From assembly GCA_001939145.1 (NCBI GenBank), contig LSRX01000129.1, forward strand, positions 192,718-256,717: DNA of 64,000 nucleotides, read 5' to 3'. Both the position numbers and the translations under genes were made by a program. This document shows positions 54,899 through 63,628 of this stretch, in pieces. Each line of letters starts with the position of its first letter. The first letter of the stretch is position 1. The notes beneath the pieces were generated by a model. That model had not been told where the DNA came from, ran no database searches, and saw nothing but the letters and a program-made list of their open reading frames with translations. This DNA comes from Symbiodinium microadriaticum. Lineage: Eukaryota > Sar > Dinophyceae > Suessiales > Symbiodiniaceae.

Positions 54899-55397
54899 GG
54901 TTAGCCTGTGTTTTCTCTAAGGCTCTAGGGTTAACCTGTGACCTTTTCAGGCCTCCAAGGTTCTAGGGTTTAGGGTTAGCCTGTGCTGTCTCTAGGGTTC
55001 GTGCCGACCACTGAATCCGAGAGCCTTTCCGGTGGTTTTGCGTTTGGGTTTAGGGGTTTACGGGTTTTGCAAGAAGGGTTGCTTGCAAGGGCTACTATTA
55101 TTCATGGATGTCCTCTGAGGGCGGCTGTTCTCCCTGAATTTATGGCAGGGGTGAAGGTTTTAGATTTGAGATTTAGGACAACCAGGTTCTTTGGGCCTGG
55201 GGCTGTCAAGGCCACGATAATGAGGGGGCTGTAGTGTTGGGGCCTTGAAAATTAGAATAGGGGTTTAGGGTTTCGGGTTTAGGGTATATTGTTATAGTAT
55301 GATTCCAGTCGCAGCGTTCTCTCCCTTGTGTTCTGCACGAACGTGCTCCGTGTCAGGCTCGGCGGCTCAGCGACTGACATCTTCTCGTTGATTCCAG

Positions 55398-55732
55398 CTA
55401 CGCAGCAGCTTGCCCAAACAGCGCATGATCCAGGTCGCATCCACACTTTTCCAGTTCACGGTCGGAGAGGCGGAAGTAGACGTGCCACGGTCGGAGAGGC
55501 GGAAGTAGACGTGCAAGGGGTCCTGTGGCAGCCAGAGTCCACAGACCTGGAAGTGCTCGTGGGTCCCAGCCAAAACTCGGCAACGAAGCCTTGCTGAAGG
55601 GTACACGAAAGCCCTCTTGACCGGCGCAGGGAAGGACAGTTCCACTGCAGAGGCAACCAGGTGGAAGCCACGTTCCAAGTCGTCCAAGTTGATGGACAAA
55701 AGTCTGCTATCGCAGTGCTGACTGAATCGCAA
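55398..55732 (-). pseudogene. exon disrupted by a 29-bp tandem duplication
   Basis: Reads RLLSINLDDLERGFHLVASA, then PVKRAFVYPSARLRCRVLAG, then LWLPQDPLHVYFRLSDR. The DNA for VYFRLSDR is duplicated exactly (55457-55485 and 55486-55514, 29 bp). The second copy reads on in another frame (HVYFRLSDRELEKCGCDLDH). 29 is not a multiple of three, so the copy breaks the frame unless spliced out. Family unknown. Confidence 0.5.
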
Positions 55733-56707
55733 CCCATAGGGCTAGTAACTCTTTGGGTCCCTATGTTAAGGGCTTCGGTCTCAGGGTTTGGGTGTCTCGG
55801 GCTTCTTGGGAGTTTCGGTGCTTGAGGGTTTAGGGGTGCAGGTTTGGGGGTTTAGGCTGTCAGGGTGAGGACTGAACGTTAAACCCAAATTCATCGATGG
55901 GCGTCTAGATGGTCAGATTCCGTCTCTGTCTACTTACAATGACGGTCTTAGGGCTCATGATCTGCGGAGGGAGTGCTTTCTCTGGCGTGCTGTGTTGCTG
56001 CGGTTAAGACGATCAGGGCTTGGCATCGAAGGGACGACCGCTTAAGAAATATAGGGGCCTCCATAAACAGGCTCCTGGAGTAGATTATGGCCATGGTTAT
56101 GCCGGGACGAAGCAGAGAATATCATTCGCAGACCCATATCTTATGGCTCCTTAACCCATGAGGCTCGCGATTTCAAGCTTGGTACCGGTTTGTGATACAA
56201 CTGAACTTACACTTACACCTAATTTCCTATAACCCCTAAGCAACATGCAGACTGCGATTTTGGTTTCGGTGGAAACGCTTGGCTGGCCATTCGGCCGTGC
56301 CTCAGGGCCTATTCAAGATGGAGGTGTGTAGCTTAATTTGCGCTACAGCGAGTTACTTTGCACAGCTTAGGCCTCAACCCTAGATGCGGGAACGCCCCTG
56401 AAGTGTGTAGCAGACTCCAATTACAAACCTTCAAGGCTCCTATTTATGGTTTATCTTTAGAATCCTATAAGGAAATCCCAAGAAGGAGCTACTAAGGAGC
56501 ATGAGAATGACTTCGCATCAGCAGACCCTCCCCGACTGAAAATTCTGGGATCCCGAAACCCGACGCCCCGAACCACCTATCCCTGATATAGGGGCCTTGC
56601 GAACCAGAATCGGGTTTTGGGTTACCTGAGATTAGTGTTATAAGGAGCCCAAAGAAATTTTGTCAGTTCTTCTTTCGGCTCTTAAAATGGGAGCCACTTA
56701 ACCCTAC

Positions 56708-56770
56708 GTCGCTAGCCCCAGCCTCTGGACAATCTTGCACTCGGCCACGAGGTCGTTGTTGGCATCCAAC
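56708..56770 (-). CDS. candidate exon
   Basis: Acceptor TTTAAACCAG and donor GAC^GTAGGG. Reads LDANNDLVAECKIVQRLGLA. Compact, protein-like. Confidence 0.5.
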
Positions 56771-56954
56771 CTGGTTTAAAGTTTAGGGGGCATTGGGCTT
56801 AGGGTTTAGCGCTGAGACGATTAGGGGTTTGGGAACTCAAGGGACTAAGCTCTGTACGTGCAAACGCACGGTGATAAACAGGAAAGCATGCAGCCATAGT
56901 GGCCCTACAATCCCTCACAAAACCAATAAACCCTAAACCCTGAACCCCGAACCC

Positions 56955-57055
56955 GGACAGCAACAGCAGGCCAGGCAACATCGCGGTCTGCAGAAGATAT
57001 CGGGCCCCATTCTGCCAAGACTCCTGCAGGCGTTTCGGGGCTCGGAATCCTAGGT
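56955..57055 (-). CDS. candidate exon
   Basis: Reads RLQESWQNGARYLLQTAMLP then GLLLLSG, ending near a GTTCGGGGTTCAGGG donor in telomere-like sequence. A second frame (TPAGVLAEWGPISSADRDVA) is also open. It may be membrane-associated. Confidence 0.4.
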
Positions 57056-57204
57056 TTAGGGTTTAGGGTTTGGGGTTTAGCCAGGAAGAACCGGCGTCCC
57101 AAACTCAAGGCCTCACGAGCTCTCGAACCTAAAGCTCCAAACCCCAAACTACCCTCAAGCTCCATGGATAAACTTTCAACCTCCACGGCAAGTAAGCCCT
57201 AATC

Positions 57205-57320
57205 TCTCTAAACCCTAAGCCCTAAACCCTATAAACCCTAAACCCTAAACCCTATAAGCCCTAAACCCTATAAACCCTAAACCCTCAACCCTATAAACCC
57301 TATAAACCCTAAACCCTAAC
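57205..57320 (+). repeat. CCCTAAA / CCCTATAAA array
   Basis: About 15 units alternate CCCTAAA with a CCCTATAAA (or CCCTATAAG) variant. Confidence 0.9.
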
Positions 57321-57329
57321 CAACCCCCC

Positions 57330-57424
57330 AAGGCCTGAGAGCCCCAAATATTAAGAGCTTGTGACTTAGGAGTCCCCGGCATGGAACCCCTGCCAAAAAA
57401 ATCCCCGACGAACTGGACCTTACC
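57330..57424 (-). CDS. exon downstream of family A intron 1
   Basis: Starts in phase 0 directly after GGTTAG inside the element: GKVQFVGDFFGRGSMPGTPK then SQALNIWGSQA. The frame continues that of 57492-57616. The 3' edge is uncertain because the frame runs on into telomere-like DNA. Confidence 0.55.
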
Positions 57425-57505
57425 CTAACCTCCCAGGTACCTACTATCTAGGGCCCTATATAGGGGCTCTAGTACCCTATATAGTAGGTACCTGGGGAGT
57501 TAGGG
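57423..57505 (-). mobile_element. IR element family A, copy 1, intron with internal splice sites
   Basis: 83-bp near-palindrome with outer ends CCCTAAC/GTTAGGG and inner CCCAGGTACCTACTATCTAG. The intron 57425-57491 is 67 nt, GTACCT...GGTTAG, phase 0, lying wholly within the element. An in-frame TAG inside it means it must be removed. Copies at 58352 and 60160 behave the same way. Confidence 0.8.
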
Positions 57506-57616
57506 TTGCATAGGGACGAAATTGGTACGTAAACCTTCGGCACCTTTGGGTTCTGAGGCTTGAGCTCCGGGCTTCGGGTTTCCGTGCTTTTTCGATAGAA
57601 ACCCGACTCTCTTGTA
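57492..57616 (-). CDS. exon upstream of family A intron 1
   Basis: Acceptor GTCCCTGAG. Reads LQESRVSIEKARKPEARSSS then QRCRRFTYQFRPYATLTPQ and ends in phase 0 at CAG^GTACCT. The last residues (TPQ) are coded by the element end. Another frame (KRVGFLSKKHGNPKPGAQAS) is also open in the first part. Confidence 0.55.
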
Positions 57617-57754
57617 GCCCTCAGGGACAAACTACAGCACAATCCCTAAACCCTAAACCCATAAAAAAATACTTAGAACCTGAAGGTACCATGGGAAACC
57701 CCTCGGCTGGAAACACATGATGCTCCGGGTAAATTCACTGCCCCGAGACCCTCT

Positions 57755-57826
57755 AAAAACCCGTTAGAGTCCCAAGAAACATCCCCATAAAGACACAACG
57801 CAATTCTGAATTGCTTCTATAGAACA
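57755..57826 (-). CDS. candidate exon
   Basis: After GTTTACAG it reads VFYRSNSELRCVFMGMFLGT, ending near a GGTTTTTAG donor. Hydrophobic second half. Confidence 0.4.
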
Positions 57827-57859
57827 CCCTGTAAACCCCTAAACCCCTAAACCTATACC

Positions 57860-57955
57860 CAGGTAAAAGAATGGCCCAAAACCAACAAAAGGCGATTATT
57901 CTACATACTCTTGGGGTCCAGGTAATTGCCTTAACCCAACGAATTGCCTCTAGAC
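57860..57955 (-). CDS. candidate exon, hydrophobic
   Basis: After GGGTCTAG it reads AIRWVKAITWTPRVCRIIAF then CWFWAILLPG, followed by a GTATAGG donor. The Trp-rich hydrophobic stretch could be a membrane segment. The motif AATTGCC plus TTGGGGTYCAG recurs just right at about 57990. Confidence 0.4.
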
Positions 57956-58022
57956 CCCTAAAACCCCCAAACCCTAAGCCCCTAAACCCCACTAATTGCC
58001 TTGGGGTTCAGTTTTTTCCTAC

Positions 58023-58065
58023 CCACAGAGGCCTCATAGTCGGCGAGCCTGGTGACGAGGCCTCT
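58023..58065 (-). CDS. 43-nt micro-exon
   Basis: Textbook acceptor (TTTTTTCGATTTGCAG) and donor (GTG^GTAGGA) enclose RGLVTRLADYEASV. Very short but sharply delimited. Confidence 0.5.
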
Positions 58066-58279
58066 CTGCAAATCGAAAAAATCGGAGTTTTAGGGTTTAG
58101 GGGCTTAAGGTTTAGGGTTTAAGGTTTAGGGTTTAGGGTCTAGGGTTTAGGGTTTAGGGTTTTAAGGTGTCTGAAGGACTTAGGTTTAGGGTTCCGGCTG
58201 TGGGGTGTATAGACTTTAGGGGTTTGGTGTGTGAAGCAGGAGGAATGTTACGAACTTTCGGTGTTTCTAGCTTTAAGTT

Positions 58280-58353
58280 ACAGCACCCTGTCTGGAGAGC
58301 TTTAGGCTTGCGGGTAGGCGGGTAGGAGGCACACAACGGAGCTTAGGCGGTCC
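58280..58353 (-). CDS. exon downstream of family A intron 2
   Basis: Begins in phase 0 after GGTTAG of the element: GPPKLRCVPPTRLPASLKLS, then RQ, with donors near CAG^GGTGCT. Joins in frame to 58418-58606. Confidence 0.55.
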
Positions 58354-58430
58354 CTAACCCCCCAGGTACCTACTATATAGGGTACTAGATCCCCTAGACC
58401 CCTATATAGTAGGTAACTGGAGAGTTAGGG
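58352..58430 (-). mobile_element. IR element family A, copy 2, intron with internal splice sites
   Basis: 79-bp near-palindrome of the same family. Intron 58354-58417 is 64 nt, GTTACC...GGTTAG, phase 0, inside the element, with an in-frame TAG if retained. A small change in one arm (GGTAACTGG for GGTACCTGG) moves the donor by one base compared with the other copies. Confidence 0.85.
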
Positions 58431-58606
58431 GGTGATGTTTCGGGACGCAGTTGCAGTGCCCGGGTGATATACGGCCGCGGTAGTCCCTGGTCTCGCTGCT
58501 CTGATCTCTCTCTGTCGGTGGTTAACCTTCTCTGACTCACTGGGGCGCCAGAATGAAGCTCTCGCTCGTGGAGCTGCCTAAGGCGCCCGACGAGCCCATC
58601 AATTAC
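58418..58606 (-). CDS. exon between two IR introns
   Basis: 63 codons open in phase 0 at both ends: VIDGLVGRLRQLHERELHSG, then APVSQRRLTTDRERSEQRDQ, then LPRPYITRALQLRPETSPPN. The acceptor CTTAAG comes from a family D element, and the donor from family A copy 2. Arg/Glu-rich; family unknown. Confidence 0.65.
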
Positions 58607-58720
58607 CTTAAGGACGAAATGAACCCTAAAAGGGTTTAAGGTTCATAAGCCATATAGGGATTCGTAGTATAAGGGTAAAGGGCCCCTACTTTTAAGGGTC
58701 ATTTGCTCCTTAAGGTAATT
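58601..58720 (-). mobile_element. IR element family D acting as intron
   Basis: 120 bp with AATTACCTTAAGGA ends and further paired words (AAATGAACCCT / AAGGGTCATTT). Inferred intron 58607-58734 (128 nt, GTTGCG...CTTAAG, phase 0) is nearly all element. Confidence 0.65.
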
Positions 58721-58734
58721 AAGCCATACGCAAC

Positions 58735-58798
58735 TCCAGAGTCACAGCAGAGACAACATGGCCGCAAAATGGAGTTGACGAGCTGCCCATATACGAAG
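58735..58798 (-). CDS. 64-nt micro-exon between two IR introns
   Basis: Reads FVYGQLVNSILRPCCLCCDS then G. It fits phase 2 on its left and phase 0 on its right only in this frame. The Cys-rich end could bind metal. Other frames are also open, so the reading depends on the intron model. Confidence 0.4.
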
Positions 58799-58807
58799 CT
58801 TTTGCTC

Positions 58808-58903
58808 TACCCATAGGCTCCTAAGTAGTTCCTTTTTGGGGATTACCTTGTAGGATTCTAAATAATAATCCACAAAAAGGAACTACTTAGGGGCCTATGG
58901 GTA
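58808..58903 (-). mobile_element. IR element family E acting as intron
   Basis: 96-bp hairpin with about 38-bp near-perfect arms (CCTAAGTAGTTCCTTTTTG and complement). Inferred intron 58799-58919 (121 nt, GTATAC...CAAAAG, phase 2) carries little beyond the element. Confidence 0.75.
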
Positions 58904-58919
58904 CATACTAGCCGTATAC

Positions 58920-59061
58920 TCCGAACCGCGAACCCATGCCGTCCATTTCCTCCAGGCGGCTTCTGAAACTGTGCCTCCTTTGTCAAACAGATTCGATACC
59001 ACGTAGACCATATCACCCCCATAGAAGTCCTCAAAAAGAGCCCTGTCAACCTCGCCAAAGG
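58920..59061 (-). CDS. well-supported exon
   Basis: Reads FGEVDRALFEDFYGGDMVYV, then VSNLFDKGGTVSEAAWRKWT, then AWVRGS. Acidic-aromatic, clearly protein-like, acceptor TTTGTAAG. Other frames are much poorer. Family unknown. Confidence 0.65.
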
Positions 59062-59326
59062 CTTACAAACCCTAAGCCCGCAGCCCTGAACTTAGTAAAC
59101 CCTAACACCCTATATAGGGGCCTTAATAATTGAAACAGGGCTATGGGTCAAGAAGGGGTATATTAGATTAAGGCATACTGGATACCGTTGCTAACTTTTC
59201 ATGCCGACCCCTACCGTAAAACCATTTATCTAACTTCTAAACGACTATGACTATGAGAACCCTAAGCCCTAAAGCCCCAAACCCTGAACCCTAAACCCAG
59301 AACCCTAAACCCCTAAACTCATAAAC

Positions 59327-59427
59327 CACTCGCCGCCTGCATTGTCGCGGAGTCTCGGGTGGATCCGGTCGATGCGCTTCTTGGCCTCGCGCAGGTACCA
59401 ACGAATTGCTTCGAAGGACCCGACGAC
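59327..59427 (-). CDS. well-supported exon
   Basis: Acceptor GTGATTCAG, phase 0; donor GAGTG^GTTTAT. Reads VVGSFEAIRWYLREAKKRID then RIHPRLRDNAGGE. Basic amphipathic helix. Confidence 0.65.
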
Positions 59428-59454
59428 CTGAATCACGGGATTTAAGGCTTTAGG

Positions 59455-59630
59455 GCCTTAAGGTTTAGGGTTTAGGGTTTAGGACTTTAAGGTGTTCGGG
59501 TTTAGGGTTTCGGGTGTTCGGGTTCAGGGTTTTAGGGCTTTAGGGCTTAGGACTTTAAGGTGTTGGGGTTTAGGGTTCCGGGTGTTCGGGTTTAGGGTTT
59601 TAGGGTTTAGGGCTTTGCGGTGTTTATAAG
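59455..59630 (-). repeat. TTTAGGG-derived array
   Basis: TTTAGGG units mixed with TTTCGGG, GTTCGGG and CTTTAAGGTGTT spacers that recur three times. It lies in the intron upstream of the exon at 59327-59427. Confidence 0.85.
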
Positions 59631-60116
59631 AGTATTCCTTCGGATGAAGGGCTGAGGGTTTCGGGTTTACGGATTAGGGTCGAGGGCAAAATGTCTAGGG
59701 ATTATTCTAAGGGTTCCAGCAAGGTGTGTGAGCGTGTTTTTGTTCAAGGCTTGGGGTGGGACTACGATTACCCCAGTTGGAGTACGTACAATCTCGGTGC
59801 AGCCGACTTGCTATGCCGCCCGATCTGCCAGGCGGGGCATTCATATTGTAAGCGCTGGTGAAAAAAAGTAGCACATGCTACCACGGCCATCCTCATTTCT
59901 GCACTACTACTTTCCAATTAAATTACCATTAGCATGACCCCGGTTGTTGTTATTCATGCAGTAGTATTCCCTTTCGAGTACTGTTAAGCGAGCCTTTGAT
60001 CTTCTATGCTAAGCCTTAATAGTCGTGGTTTTAAGCTCTTCTTTTTGGGGGCTCAGAGTTGTTTGTGAGAGGCCCGGAAGTCCATGAGCGGATCTGCTTC
60101 AGGATGGATAGCGAAC

Positions 60117-60161
60117 TGCCTTCAAGAACTCGCAGAGTCTCACACGATGCTTAATTATACC
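60117..60161 (-). CDS. exon downstream of family A intron 3
   Basis: Starts in phase 0 after GGTTAG: GIIKHRVRLCEFLKA, 15 codons, ending at GCA^GTTCGC before an in-frame TGA. The other two frames have early stops, so the phase is forced. Confidence 0.5.
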
Positions 60162-60238
60162 CTAACCCTCCAGGTACTTGCTATATAGGGTCCCAGGCCC
60201 TATATTATAGCCTATGGTAGGTACCTGCGGGGTTACGG
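60160..60238 (-). mobile_element. IR element family A, copy 3, intron with internal splice sites
   Basis: 79-bp element with the same ends. Intron 60162-60224 is 63 nt, GTACCT...GGTTAG, phase 0, containing an in-frame stop. It joins TPQ^G as in copy 1. Confidence 0.85.
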
Positions 60239-60324
60239 ATATATTCCATAAGATTATAGGCCCTGTGTGCTTCTTATAGGGTTTGACGGAGGACTTTAGG
60301 GTAAGAAGTCCCCGTGGCAACCTC
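60225..60324 (-). CDS. exon upstream of family A intron 3
   Basis: Acceptor GCTTCGAG. Exactly 33 codons plus one base: RRLPRGLLTLKSSVKPYKKH then TGPIILWNISVTPQ, ending in phase 0 at CAG^GTACCT. Confidence 0.55.
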
Positions 60325-60420
60325 CTCGAAGCATTATTGTAGGCGTCCGGTGAGTTTTTTCGTATAAATCAATATAATTGCGCAGGGACCCCCGTCTTGA
60401 GCTCTTCCTAAACCCTAAAC

Positions 60421-60509
60421 CCTCACGTCCCAAATCAGAGAATTGAAAAGGGCCAAGGCACGTTCACAGCGATTGCTACGCCTGCGCTGACGTTTCACAG
60501 CTGTCGGGT
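60421..60509 (-). CDS. candidate exon
   Basis: Acceptor GTCATAAG, donor GAGG^GTTTAGGG (telomere motif). Reads TAVKRQRRRSNRCERALALF then NSLIWDV. Arg-rich. Confidence 0.55.
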
Positions 60510-60969
60510 CTTATGACCCCTACACGCTAAACCCCAAAACCCTCAACCCCAAACCACTAGACCCTATAAACCCTGAATCCGAGAACCTTGATGTGAGGTA
60601 CTTTTTTTTGGGGTGCTCTTCTTCAACTGCTTTGGGCTTAGCGCTTCGGCGCTTCTGGGGCTGTCGGGTTCCAGGGATTTCCGAGAGAGTAGCCAAGATA
60701 TCCTAGAGTTTGACTGAGATACTGGGTTTAGGGGTTTGGGGCTTAGGGGTTTGGGGTTTAATGTGAAGTTGACTTCAATAATTCAAAACACGCCAAAACA
60801 CCAAGCGGTTTCCTGAAGATATCTGTGCACTTTGTTTTGTATTTAGCAACGCATCGAATAGCCAAGGTCGTTTCTGGATGACAAGAACTTGGGGTGAGGT
60901 GATGATGCTGGCGTACTTTTGTCTTGTCCGTCTTTTGTTTTGTTTGTAGTTTGCCGATCGCAGCCGAAA

Positions 60970-60998
60970 CGCTACACCTCAAACGCCACAGCCCCAAC
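60970..60998 (-). promoter_or_regulatory. splice donor region, two options
   Basis: The exon 60999-61142 can end at G^GTTGGG (60998) or read on to a TAG near 60972. The first option keeps the exon a multiple of three. Confidence 0.3.
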
Positions 60999-61142
60999 CC
61001 CAAACTCATGATCCAGAAATCGGAAAGCCCAAATCCTGGTGCCTGCGCTCTGTGATGTGGCATCACGGATGGCATGCACGGCAAAGTGACGGCCCTCGCT
61101 TGCTGCGGTGATGTCTTTCCTGAGCTGTACATGGCAACCTCC
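60999..61142 (-). CDS. well-delimited exon
   Basis: Acceptor TTATTCAG; 144 nt, 48 codons in phase 0: GGCHVQLRKDITAASEGRHF, then AVHAIRDATSQSAGTRIWAF, then RFLDHEFG. A strong open frame with regular composition. A longer open frame of another phase overlaps but is poorer. Confidence 0.6.
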
Positions 61143-61211
61143 CTGAATAACATCAACACCGCAAAAAAAAAACACACAACACGCTACTGTTCCCGCTTCT
61201 GGGGACTACAG

Positions 61212-61323
61212 GGTGGTTCTCTAAATTAGAGTCCCTTTTTAGGTCCCTGAAAATGGTACGAAACCCGAGGACAAAGGACCCTAGGGCCCTAAAAGGGATC
61301 CTATTTTTTTTTTAAACCCACCA
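61212..61323. mobile_element. IR element family G, copy 3
   Basis: About 112 bp. The left arm GGTGGTTCTCTAAATTAGAG then TCCCTTTTTAGG matches the copy at 51132. The right arm is a diverged complement (CCTAAAAGGGATCCTATT then CCCACC). It lies between two - strand exons. Confidence 0.6.
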
Positions 61324-61377
61324 CAGTTTTACAAGGGAGCCGAACCGAAGAAGATCCCTAAACCCTAAACCCTAAAC

Positions 61378-61454
61378 CCCAAAGAGCCCTGAGCCGCCAA
61401 GTTTCCGGCTGAGCCGGAAGGCAGTCAGGACCGTCCTGGGAATTCGCTGGTACG
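61378..61454 (-). CDS. candidate exon
   Basis: Acceptor AAGTCTACAG; donor TTTGG^GGTTTAGGG region. Reads VPANSQDGPDCLPAQPETWR then LRAL. Pro-rich. Confidence 0.5.
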
Positions 61455-61639
61455 CTGTAGACTTTCAGAGTTTAGGTCTTCGGGGTTAGGGTTTAGGGTT
61501 AGGGTTTAGGGTTTAGGGTTAAGTTTTAGGGTTCAGGGTTTAGGACTTCACAGTTTAGGTCATAAGGCTTAGGGTTTATAGGGTTTAGGACTCAGGTCTG
61601 GGGGCATTGGAGGGTTTTAGTTAGGGTTGCAGGGTCGAT

Positions 61640-61715
61640 GTGGCATAGATTCGGGCGCAGGCTTGTCATGACACTGGTCACAGGTGATTTCGGTTGCCTC
61701 GGGCCGAGTGCGGGG
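61640..61715 (-). CDS. candidate exon with Cys/His cluster
   Basis: Reads RPEATEITCDQCHDKPAPES. The C-x2-C-H group could bind zinc if paired with Cys/His in neighbouring exons. Confidence 0.4.
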
Positions 61716-61814
61716 GGTGTGGAAGTACCTAAAAATCCAGGCTGAAGCCCTGAAGAACCCTGTCAAAGCACCCTGTGGCGCCCCAAGCCTCTAAGCTCCC
61801 AAACCCCGAGAGCG

Positions 61815-61895
61815 CCATGGTCCTGGCCGAATCCAGGATTTCGCTACCCAGGTCGTCTCTTCCAACCTGCTTGAAGGCTCCGCGGCATCGAGTAT
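61815..61895 (-). CDS. candidate exon, frame unresolved
   Basis: Two - frames are good: RGAFKQVGRDDLGSEILDSA then RTMALSG, and LAILDAAEPSSRLEETTWVA. A GTTTGGG donor ends the first. Confidence 0.45.
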
Positions 61896-61920
61896 CGCAA
61901 GGTCTTACTTGCTGACTTAT

Positions 61921-62120
61921 TTACACATATAAATAGACATACATGTATACATACATATATACATACATATACACACATATATGTATATATATACACACAC
62001 ATACATACATACATACGTACGTACATACATACATACATACATACATACATACATGCACACTTCTAGATGGATGGATGGATGGATGGATGGATGGATGGAT
62101 GGAAGGACGGATGGATGGAT
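61921..62120. repeat. TACA/TA and (GGAT)n microsatellites
   Basis: TACATA units to about 62055, then 12 or so GGAT units. The same pair of motifs, CA-type plus GGAT, also occurs at 42048-42430. Confidence 0.95.
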
Positions 62121-62264
62121 AGTGTTTTTTGACGGTGGGAGGTGGGGTGTCTATGAAGTCTATGACGGTGGTTTTGGTGAGGCAGCAAGGGTGTTACATT
62201 CATTGAAGCGGCCATTACGGTGATATTCCGAAGGGGCTTCATAGGTGTCGACTCTAAAAACCCT

Positions 62265-62640
62265 AAAGCCCTAACCCTAAACCCTAAGCCCCTACTTAAA
62301 CCTCTAAACCCTCAATCTGAAGCGTGACTTGAAGTCTCTGGGGACTTAGTACAACTGGAAATTTTAGGGGTCAGGGAAGCTCCGGGGCCGATGCTCAAGA
62401 TAGCACCCCAAAGCCAAAGTAAAAAAATCTCCCCCCCCCACCCTAAATCCGGTAAAACCCCAACCCCAAATCCTAAAAACTGAAACCCCCCAGAAACCCC
62501 TGAACCCAACGGCAACCCGAAATTAATCGAAATCGACCCCCTCAACCCTAAACCCTAAGCCCTCAACTCTAAACCCTATAAACCCTATAAGCCCTATAAG
62601 CCCTATAAGCCCAATAGACCCTAAACCCTGGGCCGCCGGG
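62265..62640. repeat. telomere-motif-rich intron
   Basis: CCCTAAA blocks at about 62265-62330 and 62540-62640, the latter with CCCTATAAG variants. They end at the GTTTAGGG donor of the next exon (read on -). Confidence 0.8.
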
Positions 62641-62706
62641 CCCCACGGAAGTTGGCCACCGAATTCAGCCGCGCAATCTGTTGCACGAGCTTCCTTTGAT
62701 GGCGGG
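62627..62706 (-). CDS. candidate exon
   Basis: Acceptor CCCCTAAAAG and donor AGG^GTTTAG are both telomere-like. Reads RHQRKLVQQIARLNSVANFR then GARRP. Basic helix. Confidence 0.6.
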
Positions 62707-62944
62707 CTTTTAGGGGTGTAGACAGGGTGAAAGGTTTAGCGTCTAGGGTTTAGGGTTTAAAGTTTAGGGTTTAGGGGTTTAGAGAGTCCTATGGGGCTTA
62801 TTAGGGAGTTTCCGGGCTCAGGGTTTACTGTTTAGGGCTCTGGGGTTTAAGGATCAGGGTCCAGCGTCTAGTATCCCTAAAGAAACACTTCTACGAACCC
62901 TTATATTTCCCCCTGTAGGAACCCTGCAGTGCCCTTATAGAAAC

Positions 62945-63042
62945 CCTCAGTCTGCCAAGCGTCTTTTGTACAAAGCGGGTTTCCGCCGCATCCATCGGCC
63001 GGTCTTCCAGGAAGGAAAGTCGCGCTTCGAGCTCGGCCTTTG
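62945..63042 (-). CDS. candidate exon
   Basis: Acceptor AACGAACTCAG, donor GAGG^GTTTCT. Reads KAELEARLSFLEDRPMDAAE then TRFVQKTLGRL. Coiled-coil-like start. Confidence 0.6.
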
Positions 63043-63154
63043 CTGAGTTCGTTTAGGGTCTCAGTGGCTTAGGGTTTAGGGCTCAGGGGTTTAGGGTTGA
63101 GGTTCCAGAGTTCTTTTGACCCCAAAAATATTGAAACATACACACCATATATGT

Positions 63155-63245
63155 TTCTGCATATATATATATAACAAGACAACATATCTATATATTTATA
63201 TATATATACACACATACATATACATATATATATATAGATATATAG
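63155..63245. repeat. (TA)n / TACA microsatellite
   Basis: AT-rich tract in the intron between the exons at 62945 and 63275. Confidence 0.9.
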
Positions 63246-63274
63246 TATAACCCCCAAAAAACTTAGGAGCTTAC

Positions 63275-63394
63275 GGAGTTTCCTTGGCAGCTTCGGGGCC
63301 AAGCAAAAGCTCTTCAAGATCCAAGATGCAGGCTCTTTGATGAGGCGCCGAGCTCGTTCTTCGATCTCAATGAGTTCTGCGAAATACGTCTCCT
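63275..63394 (-). CDS. well-delimited exon
   Basis: Pyrimidine-rich acceptor (CCCCCCCTCTCTCCCTCAAAG) context and canonical donor CTCC^GTAAGC; 120 nt. Reads ETYFAELIEIEERARRLIKE then PASWILKSFCLAPKLPRKLR. Charged helix followed by a basic end. Confidence 0.6.
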
Positions 63395-63628
63395 CTTTGA
63401 GGGAGAGAGGGGGGGGTGCATTCAGAAGCCGAGTTTTATGTGAGGGCTTGGGATTGAGGGCACAGGTTCTGCGTTCAGGTCATCAGGGTTTGAGGTTTAG
63501 GGTTTGGGACTAAGCGCGCAGAGACAGACAGACAGGCAGACAGACACACATATAAATACATGCCTGCACACATCTCATAAGCATGGGCATACTTGACATA
63601 TCATAAACCTAAACCCTAAACCCTAAAC

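Noticed and set aside
58858..59058. 66-codon - strand ATG frame
   Set aside because: It crosses the family E hairpin and is poorer than the exon frame 58920-59061 on the same strand.
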